The position numbers and the translations under genes were made by a program. From the NCBI RefSeq assembly GCF_028453695.1, contig NC_135773.1, forward strand, positions 18,848,001 to 18,912,000: a stretch of 64,000 nucleotides of DNA, in the 5' to 3' direction. Below the pieces are notes generated by a model. It ran no database searches. It saw only the letters and a list, made by a program, of their open reading frames with translations, and was not told the origin of the DNA. Shown in pieces: positions 11,305-22,321 of this stretch (within the stretch, counting starts at the first letter, position 1; every line of letters begins with the position of its first letter). Source of the DNA: Augochlora pura (taxonomy: Eukaryota; Arthropoda; Insecta; Hymenoptera; Halictidae).

Positions 11305-13229
11305 ATCCAGGTCGCCAGCGTAGAATGAAAAATATCAACAAAGTCTTTGTCCGACCGAATCTGCACGGCGCAGCCATTTTTTTCATAAAGGCCGTGATCG
11401 TCCGATGCGTCGCTCGTAACGAGACTCGCACCGCTCTATCCGACGGTATTATTGGTTAATAAACGCGGCGGGTCGCGGTTCTTAATGCATAAAAGGTTAC
11501 ACATGGAAACGACATTGTTTATGAAATGACCCCATATCGCGTTCTCATCTCTGACCGTTTCACGATGCGTCGTATACCGTTTATCGCCGCATTCCCGAGG
11601 TTTTCCGCGTTTTCGCTTTTCGGTGAGCGAGAAACGTTCGGCCTGATACAGCCGTGAAAGTACAACGGCGTACCGTATACCGTACTGTATATTCCATAAC
11701 CCGTAACCCGTGGCAAGTTTCGGTCTGACCGTACAGGGCCATGGCGATGCATGCTTGTATACCGTAAGTTTCGCTCCTGCGGAACTTTATTCCAGGTGTA
11801 TCGCCGGTAAACTTGCCTCAACTCTCGTAGAACCCGTCCTGGGACCTTCTATCTCTTTCGCGTGGCCGTTACGATCGTGCACCAGCCCCCCCCGGCTTGG
11901 GCCCGTTTCGAGCCGGTATCGCGAATACCACGGCGAACGCGACGAATCCATCGACGGCTAACCAAAATTAGTCGAACCGTCGCGACGGCGTTCGTATATT
12001 CTTCCGAAGCCCATAAAGTCGCGGGATGCTTGCAATTTCGTCGAAGCGATCGATCGGTTACCGAGCATTGATAAATTCTGTAGACGCCAGCGGAACCGTT
12101 GAAAGGTTAATCCATTTTCCTACGAACGGAAGGTTTTCCGCCGTAAATTCTGGAATTCTAAAATCGGCTCTCAGAGATTCCAGCGAATATTATTTTCATG
12201 AATTTCTGCTCGAAGAAGGAAAGAACGTTCTCCCCCCCCCCGGGGAACATATATTCCCGTTCGAGGCCCCGGCCCTTTCTTCCGGCTCGAGCGGAGAAAA
12301 CGGAGCCGCGCCGAGCCGAGCCGATGCCAGCCGAGCCGAGGAAAATTACTCGGAATCGATTAGCGCCATGGGACGGTACATTAATCATACGAGCGGGACG
12401 GTTCTCCCGCGGAACACCCACTGCGAAACTCAGACCCCGTGTGCGTAAATACAGCTCGGCGAAAGAAATATGCTGACTACCGGTTTTCACCGGTCGACAC
12501 CCGGTTTTACTGTTTATTAACGATTCCGAATCCCGTCGAAAGCCATCGACCCTTTTGTCCAATACTTTTCACGATCTGCCGCGGCCTGTCTACTTTCTGC
12601 CACGATCGTTCATAGAGATCGACGAAATTGCCAGTCACGGATCCCAAATGATTTCGAACAGCTACTTTTCATTCGTTGACTTTCTTTTTTTTTAATTATA
12701 ATTATTTTTACGAGTTTATGTATTACGTGAATTTTATCATTTATTATTCATTATGAGACCACCGTGGTTTACAATTAATTGTGCATAAAGACTTATATCC
12801 TAAATTATACCTACCCCTTGTGGTCTTATGTCTAGCCTCAGCCACCGAAGCTCTTTATTTATTTTCTTATTTTTATATAAAAATTAAAACATATTATTGC
12901 GTCACATATATCTGAACTTTAAGAAAGAATTAAGAAATTTTGTATATTCTTCTTAATCTTACATGTTATTGTTACGTAAGGAATCTCCTGCATTCGTAAA
13001 ATCCTGTAACTTTGCGAGAAAAAATTGTAACAAGTTAATTCTGCTCTTAAATTAAAAGGAGATGTCCAAACTTTACGGCACTGTCTGCAGCATGCTCGTG
13101 AAAAATTGTGCAACTCCGTAGAGGGAGATAAACCTTGGACATTTTCTGCACCACGAATGTGCCCTCAGATTTAGAATATTACAGCCGTGGTGTAATATTC
13201 GATGCGCCATATTCAAAATTAGATCTCAT
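11305..13229. other. Non-coding stretch, CpG-rich block with C tract
   Basis: 11340-12650 is CpG-rich. It has a C10 run at 12232-12241 and GCCGAGCCGAG-type repeats at about 12305-12340. Overlapping frames on both strands (12026-12448 +, 12158-12562 -) lack known domains. 12660-13130 is AT-rich. I see no supportable gene. Confidence 0.5.
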
Positions 13230-13560
13230 AAGGTACTAGCAAACCTGGCGAACTCCGTTTCGCCACCAGATGGCTTCGTCTTTTGTAACATTTCGTTTGG
13301 GGATTAAAAGATGAAGAAAAGTTATTTTTTTTGTTTTATAAACCATATTGGTTTGTAGTACATGCTATGTATCAGAGATGGCACTGTATGTGAAAAATGA
13401 TTTTCCCTGTTTTCCTGCTTTTCTGTTGAAATTTTTCCAGAATTTTGGTTGCTATAAACCTCACGGAGCCCGAGACCTTTCCAACGAATGCAAAACCGTG
13501 AAAATCGGTTCGTGCGTTCTGGAGTTATAGCGTCAGGAAGGAAAACCCGACTTATTTTTA
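13230..13560. repeat. Probable dispersed-repeat fragment, family not identified
   Basis: This segment includes ACCTTTCCAACGAATGC followed by AAAACCGTGAAAATCGG and CGTTCTGGAGTTATAGCG. The wording is familiar to me from interspersed repeats of several insect genomes, but I cannot name the family and no terminal repeats are visible. A 60-codon frame (13348-13530 +) runs through it without recognisable domains. A repeat-library search would settle it. Confidence 0.35.
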
Positions 13561-13802
13561 TATAATAGATTACATATTGAATATCCTAAAATATTGTTGC
13601 GCGTTTTCTGCGAACGCCGCTGTATTGCGTTTATTTAATACAATTAACACAACTATAACAATAATAAATTATGTCACTATACAACGGGTCGATCAATCAG
13701 TTGGCTGACAAGCTCGACAGACAGATTATTATTATTATATTTTTCATTACTAAATTACCATTTATGTTGATCTTAATATTTCTTTGGCACAGCTAATATT
13801 TA

Positions 13803-13854
13803 ACTATTATATATAATAGTTATAATTACAGTTAATATTATATATAATATTAAC
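13803..13854. repeat. Two adjacent perfect AT palindromes
   Basis: ACTATTATATATAATAGT (13803-13820) is a perfect 18-bp palindrome. At 13831-13854 a perfect 24-bp palindrome begins GTTAATATTATA and closes with its own reverse complement. They lie just outside the truncated B element that follows. AT palindromes of this kind arise readily by slippage. Confidence 0.8.
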
Positions 13855-14016
13855 TATATGTATTCAACAATATATATTCTTTTCTTAATGTATTGTTTAT
13901 ATACACAATTTATCGTTTAATTTAATCGTTTAATTTAATAACTCATAATACAATTGAGTAGAGCACGAAACATCCACGAAAGCCACTATAATGGCGCGTG
14001 GTGCCTAAAAGGTTAA
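13855..14016. mobile_element. TTAA-bounded element, B family (copy 2, left end missing)
   Basis: The right part matches the B element at 42134-42381: TTCTTTTCTTAATRTATTGT, then CAATTGAGTARAGCACGA and the terminal GCCTAAAAGGTTAA. The subterminal palindrome appears as CCACTATAATGG (13983-13994), one base off perfect and 18 bases from the TTAA at 14013-14016. The left terminus cannot be found, so the copy is truncated or its end has decayed. Confidence 0.65.
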
Positions 14017-14208
14017 GGGTTGTTCACCGTGAAGTAATTTTTCATTACGGCGACACCATATGAACAACCGCCGTAACAATATGGTATCACAAAGTAGAGA
14101 CTTTAAGCTTCGATTAGAAAGAAAGAGTCATGATTTTATCACAGTTTCTAATAGAGTTTCAGCTGTTCAAAGATTGACACTTTTACAGCCAATTAACGAT
14201 GCCTTAAT
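14017..14208. other. Short spacer with imperfect hairpin
   Basis: GTTGTTCACC near 14019 is partly complementary to TGAACAAC near 14061, with an inner GTAAT/ATTAC pair, so an imperfect hairpin could form. No gene seen. Confidence 0.35.
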
Positions 14209-14652
14209 TTAGCTGTCAAGTGTATATTTAAGGGCTTTCAGAATTGCGCAAGCTTCTATTGTGAAGATGGATGTGGGTTTAGATAGGTGTTGTTTTAGGA
14301 TCGTAATCTCGGTAACGATGTCGTATTCTGCTCCGTACGTACGTAGTTTAGAAGCATCGGTGTACATCTTGTTGTTACGCGAGTAGGCATCCGATAATAC
14401 CAGGAACTTGGCCAAGTGTCTGTCTGTATGTTTTTTGGTACGGCTGCTTTGCAAACTTGTTCCAGATTCTGGTTTGAGTTCGCGCCATCTTCGTACACGT
14501 TCCTCTACAATCTGCAGAATATAACGAAAGATTCTGAAAACCAGACTTCTGCAATTTTGCTCGTTATCGACGCGAAACTCTTTCTCCATAGAATTAATGA
14601 TGACGTTCCAGAACAAGTCTGCGCTCATTACTAGACTCGGATCTTTATGCAA
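14209..14652 (-). pseudogene. Non-LTR retrotransposon RNase H domain remnant
   Basis: A 147-codon minus-strand frame ends with an RNase H-like segment. YTDASK at residues 97-102 corresponds to the first catalytic aspartate region (usually YTDGSK), and SIFTIEACAILKAL at residues 128-141 contains the catalytic glutamate. This arrangement is typical of the C-terminal RNase H of I/Jockey-clade elements. The stretch between the two motifs is shortened, and the frame stops right after KYTLDS, before the next catalytic aspartate motif would appear. The first 90 residues would correspond to the linker after the reverse transcriptase, but I cannot verify that. It is a truncated, inactive fragment and not a host gene. 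Confidence 0.75.
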
Positions 14653-17281
14653 ATTCCTATTTTTACGGGTCGTTCCGCAAGACTTGGACGGCGAGGCAAA
14701 CTTCTTTCAGTCAGTGAATTCCGTTCGGCGAGAGTAAACCAAAACTTATATCAATCTTCGTTGGTGCGCGCGTTCCCTCGCTTCGCGAATTTTTGCCGCA
14801 AAGCGAACGCGTAAAGATCCCCCATCCGGTCATTCTAATGCATGCTCGTCGCCTGGGCAGGTTTCATGGCCGCGGTGCAATAGGTGTTTTTGCTGGTTTA
14901 TGTTCGGTAACTCCCGTGCTCCATGGGCGGCTCGTCCGGGCGCAATTAATAATAATGAAGTTGCACCACGTGTTTCCGATCGCGTGGTCGGAACGATAAA
15001 AAATATGCAACGCGTGCCGCGCGTTCCGATTTTTGCTTTACTGTCGGCGTTCGCGCCGTGAAATTATTTAGCGTCCAAAGAAGAGCGCACCAGCGGCCAT
15101 GGCTGTTCGTTAACCCTGGAATTGCCAGAGCTTCGAGTTCCAGGGGTTCGAGTTCCGGTTTGTTGTGTTCCCATGAGCTGCGTCGAAACTTCAAAATTCA
15201 AATCTTTGAACACTGCATGATAGGAGAAAAATTATCGGTATTTTGCTTGTATATCTTGTTGTATCTCTTCTCTGTTAAGTATTATAGTAGTGACGGGTCA
15301 CTAATTTTTTAATTTTTTATTACTCAGGTCATGCAGTTTTACTCTGTATACAATTTTTCCTTATAAACCATCGCACAACTGTTATGAGACCGCTATCAGC
15401 TGTTGTGATCCGGGTGAAGAATGTGCAACAGTTATAATAATAATAGCTATATTTATTATGAGTTAGTCCGTTCTGAGAACTCCTGGTTCTTTTTCGTGGC
15501 CTTTATATATCTTATTATAAACCGAAAAAGTGAAGCCCTTGATGAGTGAAATAGTGAAATAGTGACAATTCACTAGAAAAAGTGAATAAGTTCCGCTTGA
15601 ATTTTGGACGGGTGACAGATAGAAAAATGACGCATTAGACAATAGGTGATTCAAGTAGCTAGATGAGTATTCAGCTGGGTATCTAACACAGCTACTTATT
15701 CATTAACCGTAGCGAAATAAAAACGCACCCTCGACGAACATTTAGCAAGTAAGTTTCAACCCTTTTGGAAAGAGGGCATAACGAGACTTTCTGAGAGACG
15801 GAGTAAGGTAATAGAACAGAACGGTTCTAATATAACAAAATAAATTAACCTTAAATAATAAATATCGTCCATTGATATTGATTTCGCATTAAAAAAAAGG
15901 GAAGATATTTCGAATAAATGAATGAAATAGAATGAAATGGAAAACATTTATTAATGCATTTATGAATCGCATAGAAGAAAGCTGTGTCTGACGATAATTG
16001 CGAAATGAAAATCAAAGGAGCCGCGACAAGCGCTGACGCGCGATTTCGAGCGACGCGGAGGTTCGGGCGCGTGTCCGATCGGCGCGGATGGCGAAACGGC
16101 GGAACGGCGGAACGTTGGAAGGGCGGAGGGGCCGAACAGCGATTCCCGGTGGAGACGAGAGCCATCGACTTTCCAGCTGCGTAGCATCGGGTCTCGAATA
16201 ATGGGCGGTTTCGAGTACAAAGGCTGGAAACGACGCGCGACGGTTCGCCTGGCTCTCCTTCGAGCGGAGATGCTCGCGCGCGGCCATTACTACGTGCCTG
16301 GCATTCCCTATTACTCGTGATCGCTTAATTGATCGTTAACTCGGGACTTGCCCGATAATGAATGCGAGTACGCGGCGAACTACGGCGCCGCAACGCGCCG
16401 GGGAAATTTCGTCGGCGAGAGCAACCCTATCGCCGGCTGAATATTTCATAGAAATAATCGAAATTCATCGGTTCCCGACGGAATCGACTAACGCTGCAGG
16501 TTACCGTTTGCCGATTGCCAGTCTCCCGAGGAATCGGAAGAGATCGCGTCCCGCACCGTTGCAGGATTGCAACGCCTCCTTCGCGACGATCATGCGCATT
16601 TCGTGCAAACGCGACAAACAGAAGGAGCAAACAGTTGCTGCGGAATGAATAACGTGCAAGCTCGTTCGGAAATCAAATTTAACGAATAATTAATTTCCAA
16701 ATGATTCGATCGCCAAACATTTGACGATTTCGAATAAATATTGCGAAATAATCGATATAACAATCTCCGACGCGCATTAGACAAATTGTTTGCATTGGAG
16801 ACGATATTATGATTCGATATTTTCATTAATACGGTCATTAATCCAGGCTCAGTGGAGCAAGTCTCGGTTCACGGTCCACCGTGATCGTAGCTAAAATATC
16901 GCTTTGCTTGTCTTTTCAGAATATACGTTTTACAATTTTACTGACCGACGCATATATGCGTCACCGGGCTACAGCGGCGTGTCCTGAAACCCGCGCGTTA
17001 TTAATTTCCCTCATGATACCTTTTTTTATCGCGGAATGTTTTGAAATTGCTTTTGGGATATACTCGCGTCATCTCCAAATACTCGCGCACTCGTGCAGCA
17101 CAGATTCTTGTTTACTTTCATTCAATATACTTGCGCTGCCGAACTGATGAATTCAACCGCTCTTCATGGATTAAACAAAATTTTAATATCTCTGGACCAT
17201 GAACATTCTGCAATCCGAAGTGTTGTTTTTAACTTCGCAGCACAGTTAATTTCCAAATCTGTTGAGATATTTTATCATAAA
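14653..17281. other. Non-coding stretch, alternating composition
   Basis: CpG-rich at 14690-15180 and 15970-16640, AT-rich between. A GAAATAGTGAAATAGTGA repeat lies at 15545-15565. Purine-rich GGCGGAACGGCGGAACG sits at 16091-16110. Open frames on both strands of 15851-16290 mirror each other and show no domain. I see no gene. Confidence 0.5.
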
Positions 17282-17520
17282 TACAGGGTGTCCCAAAAAC
17301 GTCTCGCAATCGGGAAATGGGGGGTACCTGTGATTATATTAAGTAACTTTTTCCTTAACGAAATTGCAATCCGCGGTTTCGTTTACGAGTTATTAATTAT
17401 TAAAGTTGGCTGTGCGCGCACGCTTCAACCTCTTCGCGCTCACACGCGCGAGGAACGATGGCCAACAATGAGAATCGAATTTCAACTGTTTTTCATCAAT
17501 CGCGAAACAGTTGAAATTCG
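17282..17520. mobile_element. Single-ended M-family element with internal hairpin
   Basis: It begins TACAGGGTGTCCCAAAAACG followed by CTCGCAATCGGGAAATGG, the same end as in the complete copy at 34320-34604. Then come AAGTAACTTTTTCCTTAACG and TTTACGAGTTATTAA, also shared. No facing right end is found in the next kilobase. Inside, 17476-17491 and 17505-17520 are perfect 16-bp inverted arms (CGAATTTCAACTGTTT and its complement) around a 13-base loop. The ends resemble those of Tc1/mariner-type MITEs; no transposase is encoded. Confidence 0.65.
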
Positions 17521-17606
17521 TTTCTAAGAAAACGAAGCATACAGTTTTAAGTTGGTATTGACGTGGTTGAAGGTTGTTCAGTTGTTGGAAAATAACATTG
17601 ACATAA

Positions 17607-18103
17607 TTGATCACAAATTTTTACTCTCGACGCATTCATAGAAATGTCATTGCGAAAAAGAATTTTCTGTACACACCACAGGATTGTTACGATGTAATAA
17701 CACAATGTAGAAAACGTGACAAATCCATTTTACATGAAATGAAACGAGAGAATTTCGTTTTAATAAAAAATCTTCAAAATGCGATTAAAACAGATAAGAA
17801 AAAACACTAATGGAGAACAGGTTAATTGGTTGCAAATTTGTTGGATGAGGTTTCTCAAAAGTGCTCCATGCACTATTGTATATAAAACATCGATGAAGGA
17901 CAAAGGATTTAAAATTATAAATTTATTATCTACACGTCCCGGAAGACCGCTAAAATTAAAAAAAAATCGCCCTGGCGCCTTTATACCAAGATGCCAGACC
18001 CATTACTGATGAAAAATATAAAGACGTCAAGCAGTTATTATCTTATATACCTCCGGTGAATCATGCATATTTGCATGAATACACTGCCAATACACATGCA
18101 TAA
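17607..18103 (+). pseudogene. Unrecognised coding relic spread over three frames
   Basis: Three successive plus-strand segments look protein-like although each is in a different frame. 17607-17810 gives a basic segment with DCYDVITQCRKRDKSILHEM. About 17800-18009 gives VNWLQICWMRFLKSAPC and FKIINLLSTRPGRPLKLKK. 18002-18100 gives ITDEKYKDVKQLLSYIPPVN and then HAYLHEY. Their order and non-random composition (charged residues, regular W, C and P) suggest one ancestral protein broken by at least two frameshifts. I do not recognise the family. A transposon-associated protein is the likeliest guess because mobile-element fragments lie on both sides. It has no intact start or domain. Confidence 0.4.
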
Positions 18104-18215
18104 ACACTGCCATATGCAGAGCATAAGTAAATACTATTAATATCCTGTAATTTTAACAATGTTATTAGCGTCTAAAATTAAAAATACTACTTCTATTTTA
18201 TATCGGTGATTATTT

Positions 18216-18442
18216 TTAACCCTTAAATGCATGATGATGTATATTTACATCAGTGTTTTCTTCCGTACATAATTTCATAATTTTTTTTTTTTTTTAATTT
18301 TTTTTTATTTTTTTTTTTTTTAAAAAATTCTTTTTCGAAAAAAACATTTTTTTTCTTTATTTTTCCCTTAATCTATATTTAAGTAACTACTTGTTTCAAT
18401 TTATTGTATTTAAAAAGGAAAACTCATGCATTTAAGGGTTAA
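18216..18442. mobile_element. TTAA-bounded miniature element, D family
   Basis: It is bounded by TTAA on both sides with perfect terminal repeats TTAACCCTTAAATGCATGA. The left end only has the palindrome GATGTATATTTACATC (18236-18251), 16 bases inside the TTAA. The interior (18280-18360) is a T-rich and A-rich low-complexity tract. At 227 bp without coding capacity it is a piggyBac-like MITE by its TTAA target and CCC-starting ends. Confidence 0.8.
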
Positions 18443-18515
18443 GCAAAATTGGATTAATATGAAGTATATTTTAAGTGATATTTGATTCTTCAAAATTGAA
18501 ATTAAACGATTTTTA

Positions 18516-18741
18516 CAATTGTCTAATTTTGAAAGTGGTGTAAGTCCATTTTCAGCCCGTAAGTATACATGAGTTTATTAAAACACGCCTAAAACCAAAT
18601 TACATATTGATAAGACAATAAAAACATTGCCAGCTCATATAATTTGCCGAAATTTTTCAATTAACTGATACGTTAACCTTTAATTTTCTCGAAACAAGAG
18701 AAAATGGACTTGCACCACTTTCAAAATAAACGGACCAATTG
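18516..18741. mobile_element. Inverted-repeat element with 39-42 bp arms
   Basis: The left arm 18516-18554 (CAATTGTCTAATTTTGAAAG, then TGGTGTAAGTCCATTTTC) is matched in reverse by 18700-18741. The core GAAAGTGGTGYAAGTCCATT differs at one base. Both outer boundaries are CAATTG. The roughly 145-base interior is AT-rich and non-coding. It looks like a MITE, but I cannot assign a superfamily because no clear target-site duplication is visible. Confidence 0.65.
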
Positions 18742-19668
18742 TTTGTCACATCATTGTGGCGATCGTTACAATAAGTGAAAGCGACGGGTATTCCGGTCTA
18801 CCCTCGTAATTGAGACCCATAGCCACCGCGTCGCTGGTAGCAAAAGGGTTAAACGCAGCGGATCTGTTCACGGTATGAAACCTGTCCGAGCGCGCGAGCT
18901 GGCACGCTTCTCGAACCGGAAGATAGAGGCCAGGTGTGTGCGCGTCGTTTCTTTCCCGGAGTGGTATCGAGGCACCGAGGTATCGCGATCAAGAACCAAA
19001 GAGGAAATGCCTCTCGCAATATCGAGTCGAGTGTTCACCTTATTTCAATCAGATCGTATCTATGCAAATACATCGGCGTGTACAGCCTGACCTGACCTGA
19101 GACACCAGTATCCGATAAGCACTGCAACTGCATCCGATTTGAAATGGAAATCAATACCGAAACAAGCCTCGTATCGATCCGTTCCGGTTCGGTTTCCCTT
19201 CCGGTTGGAACATTCATCACTTTACTTTGGTATTGTAATAGATTTCCCGAATCCGAGCATACCTCGGAACGAGTGCTAATCCCGGCTTTGCATAACCAAG
19301 ATTATGAAACAATACGAATCGGTCCCGCGGGATCGATTCCTCCCCTACGGCGCCATCTTCTTTTTCATTTACCTTTTCGATGACCCGCCTGGCGCCCTCG
19401 TTCTCGATTAAAACGTTTCATTGAACGGACAAATATTTTTTTCAGGCAAATGTAATCCGCCGATCTCCTCGGCCACTGTTACGGTACCGATTTTTCGAAT
19501 GAACAAAATCGAAATAGTGGTACCGGCATTTCAGTGTTTATTTATTTATGTATATCGGTAGGGAACCCTTTTGTTACAAATAGAGAAAATACTTTACAAT
19601 AGTGGTCGACAGACGAGCGACATTTGTATATATAATGGTATAGGAAGTATAATAATGTTATATTTATA
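18742..19668. other. Non-coding stretch with a lone TTAA end
   Basis: At 18837-18852 the sequence GTAGCAAAAGGGTTAA is the inverse of TTAACCCTTTTGCTAC and resembles a lone terminus of a TTAA-bounded element; no partner is seen. 18870-19390 is CpG-rich with small frames and no domains. A short ACCTGACCTG repeat lies at 19087-19100. Confidence 0.4.
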
Positions 19669-20139
19669 TAGACAGAGTGCCCCACCTAACTCGAGCATCC
19701 TAAATATCTTGCTTGTTTTTTTATAATACAGATCAATATCACCGGGAAGATATGAGTTGGTCCGAGGTGCAAATATGATAATAGCAAAAAGAATTTGTTC
19801 AAGGTCATTGTTACGTCCTACTGCACTAATCCAATTTTTTAGATTTCGAGGTTGTTGAAGTTATCTCTGAATAAAATGATGTATTTTTATTATCGTTATA
19901 TGATTGCCTTTGTCAAGGCGAATTTAACGATGTGTAGTGTTATCACCTTCACGCGAGATTAAATACGAAAACTTCATAAAAGTAAGCATTCGATGTGAAC
20001 AATGATGGAAAATTTATTTAATTATCTCGAACAAATTTGTTTAAAATAATTGCTCCTTTGAATCAACTAATACATTTTGTTTTATTGTAAGAAATAAGCG
20101 AGATGTTTTAGGTGCTCGAGTTAGATGAGACATTCTGTA
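19669..20139. mobile_element. TA-bounded miniature element, N family (complete copy)
   Basis: The left end CAGAGTGCCCCACCTAACTC continuing GAGCATCCTAAATATCTTGC faces a right end that reads, in reverse complement, CAGAATGTCTCATCTAACTC and GAGCACCTAAAACATCTCGC. These terminal repeats are about 45 bp, about 80% identical and flanked by TA. The size (about 470 bp), the lack of coding capacity and the TA flanks fit a Tc1/mariner-type MITE. A decayed relative sits at 10593-10865. Confidence 0.75.
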
Positions 20140-21222
20140 TATATTTAATTTTTAATTTAATTTGTATAGATAAGACATATTTGTAAATGAGATACATTTT
20201 TATAGATAATTACTTGAAAGTAAAACTAAAACGAAGGAAAATTAAACGTTGTCTATAACCATTATATAAAAATAGTAATTCGCTAATAATAGTGGATAAT
20301 AGTAATGGTAGTAGTGTAAGGAACTTGGTTAAATGAATAATGTGAACTTTTATTATATAACGATGTACACTAAAACGACTTCTGTCCCCACGTGGCGTCA
20401 CCGAAGAAGTGTCGGCACGTTCCGTTCTCGCTCGCCCGATCGATGATCCGAATCATTCATTTGTTTCACGCACACAGCCGTGCATTCATGTTCATCTTAT
20501 TACTATACATTCATACAACCGCACACTCCTTCTCACATACCATACACTCTCACCCATACTATACACTTACAGTAGTTACGATAACGATTTGCAGTATACA
20601 ATTACGTTGGCCACGAGCGGTTCTATGTATCGATAAAGAAAAAGGAGAATACATAACTCTTTAATTAAAGAAGGAAGTCGAACACGTGTAGAACCTCAGT
20701 CGACATAAACGACTCTGATTAATTGCTTGGTAAATGAGCGAGGCTAGAAACGAACGCGACGTTAGAAATTTTTAACGATTCCGTTTTGCAAGCGCGCTCG
20801 ACCGTCGTCGATTCGTTCTTGCTTTCCCCGTTAACGGAACGACGGAAGCTGAGCCGTCCCCGTGTGGTAACATTTGCATAATCCTGGCCATTTGTCCTGA
20901 AAGTTTAATTGTGTTCCTTCGATAGTTGGATCGCGTGCCGATACTAAAGCGAAATAACTCACGATCACGGTAAACACTTTTCCATCAACTAGTATACGCG
21001 AAGTAATTGGGTTACAAACACAATATTTGGCATGAACTGTTTGCCAACTTATTACGAGAAATATCGATTCGGTCCGAGAGAACGGCGAACAAACCGACGC
21101 GCGTGGCGTCGTGACGCGTGGCCCACTGTGCGACGGGCTATCGCTAACGCGCCCGTGCGTAACAAGTTCCTTTACATTGTCGCGCCGCTCGATTTCCTTG
21201 CAAATTTAGGCGACACTCGTTC

Positions 21223-21224
<2 letters not shown>
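20140..21224. other. Non-coding stretch
   Basis: AT-rich to 20380, then a C/A/T-rich low-complexity stretch (CATACA, CACTCTCACC) at 20460-20580, then CpG-rich DNA from 20740. The 90-codon frame at 20392-20664 follows the low-complexity composition and is not supported as a gene. Confidence 0.5.

Positions 21225-21255
<31 letters not shown>
21225..21255. repeat. (TC)n microsatellite
   Basis: Fifteen uninterrupted TC dinucleotides plus one base. It is one of four (TC)n tracts in the window, all with pyrimidines on the plus strand. Confidence 0.95.
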
Positions 21256-21260
<5 letters not shown>

Positions 21261-22057
21261 TCGGGAAGGAACGCGCGCTTCGATGGTAGAACCGCCGGTA
21301 CAGCGGACAACTGCGGAAGTCTTACATGATTCAAGCTTCTATTGTCAACGCAAAGCAAGTTGATGGCTACCGGGCAGGGGAAGAGTTGAAATAATTCGTT
21401 GAAATATTTATAAAATAATGGACACTGAAATATTCAGTAAGTAAATACTATTTCATTTAATGAAGCATTCAATCTGGAGCAGAGATTGGAAATACGATTT
21501 CCAATGCAGATATAGGGGGAGGAGGGATTCAGAGAATATAAAGGATTCAGATATAGAGTAATGTAATCGATTCGAACGATGATAAGGAAGATTACATTAA
21601 CCCAACGATATGTTGTCCAAAATGGGAACTCGTTAGTTGCTGAACCAGTTATCCCACTTTAAACAATTACTGTCTCCAATGTCCTCTATATTATTAGATG
21701 TCTCGCCTTTGATTTTCTATAAAAATCGTTATAACCTAACTCAATTTTCATCGTTTAGCAACTGTAAAATAAAAATCCATTTGATCAAAATCGCCCAAGA
21801 TCTAAAACACCTGAATTCGCTGCTTTAATGTAATTATTTTTAAAAGTAAAAAACAGCTGCGATTAATAAAAAATAACGTAAATTAGATTTATTTTATAAA
21901 TCGCATTCTTCGATCATTTCGCCGCGTTTGCTTACGCTACGATCACTTATTCAGGATCCAGTGAAACTAGAAGTTTCGCTGAAATAATACAAAATTTCGA
22001 CGATTGGCCGATGATGTCCAATAGGCATTTCGTCTCGCACCGCGACGGTTCGCTAAA
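21256..22057. other. Non-coding stretch
   Basis: Moderately AT-rich; no gene or repeat recognised. Confidence 0.45.
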
Positions 22058-22321
22058 TTAACCCTCTTAGTGCCGGTCGAAAAAGCGAAATTTCACAGTT
22101 TTACTAGGATTTGGAGAAAGGCTCATAAAAACCGAACGAAAAGCAATATTTACATAATGCAGAAAGCAGCGTATTGAGGACGAAATTGAGAATGGAACGG
22201 CGACGCTAATTTTTCTATATTCATTGGAAATTATATAAATAAGAAAGGTATAAGTATAAGGAACTTTTCGTCGGTGCAGCGCGAGCCGATATATCGGCCC
22301 TCCGGCACTAAGAGGGGTTAA
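22058..22321. mobile_element. TTAA-bounded miniature element, E family
   Basis: TTAA lies on both sides. The ends are TTAACCCTCTTAGTGCCGG on the left and, in reverse complement, TTAACCCCTCTTAGTGCCGG on the right. The right end only carries a perfect palindrome GCCGATATATCGGC (22285-22298), 19 bases inside the TTAA. It is 264 bp and non-coding. TTAA plus CCC-starting ends points to the piggyBac superfamily. Confidence 0.8.
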
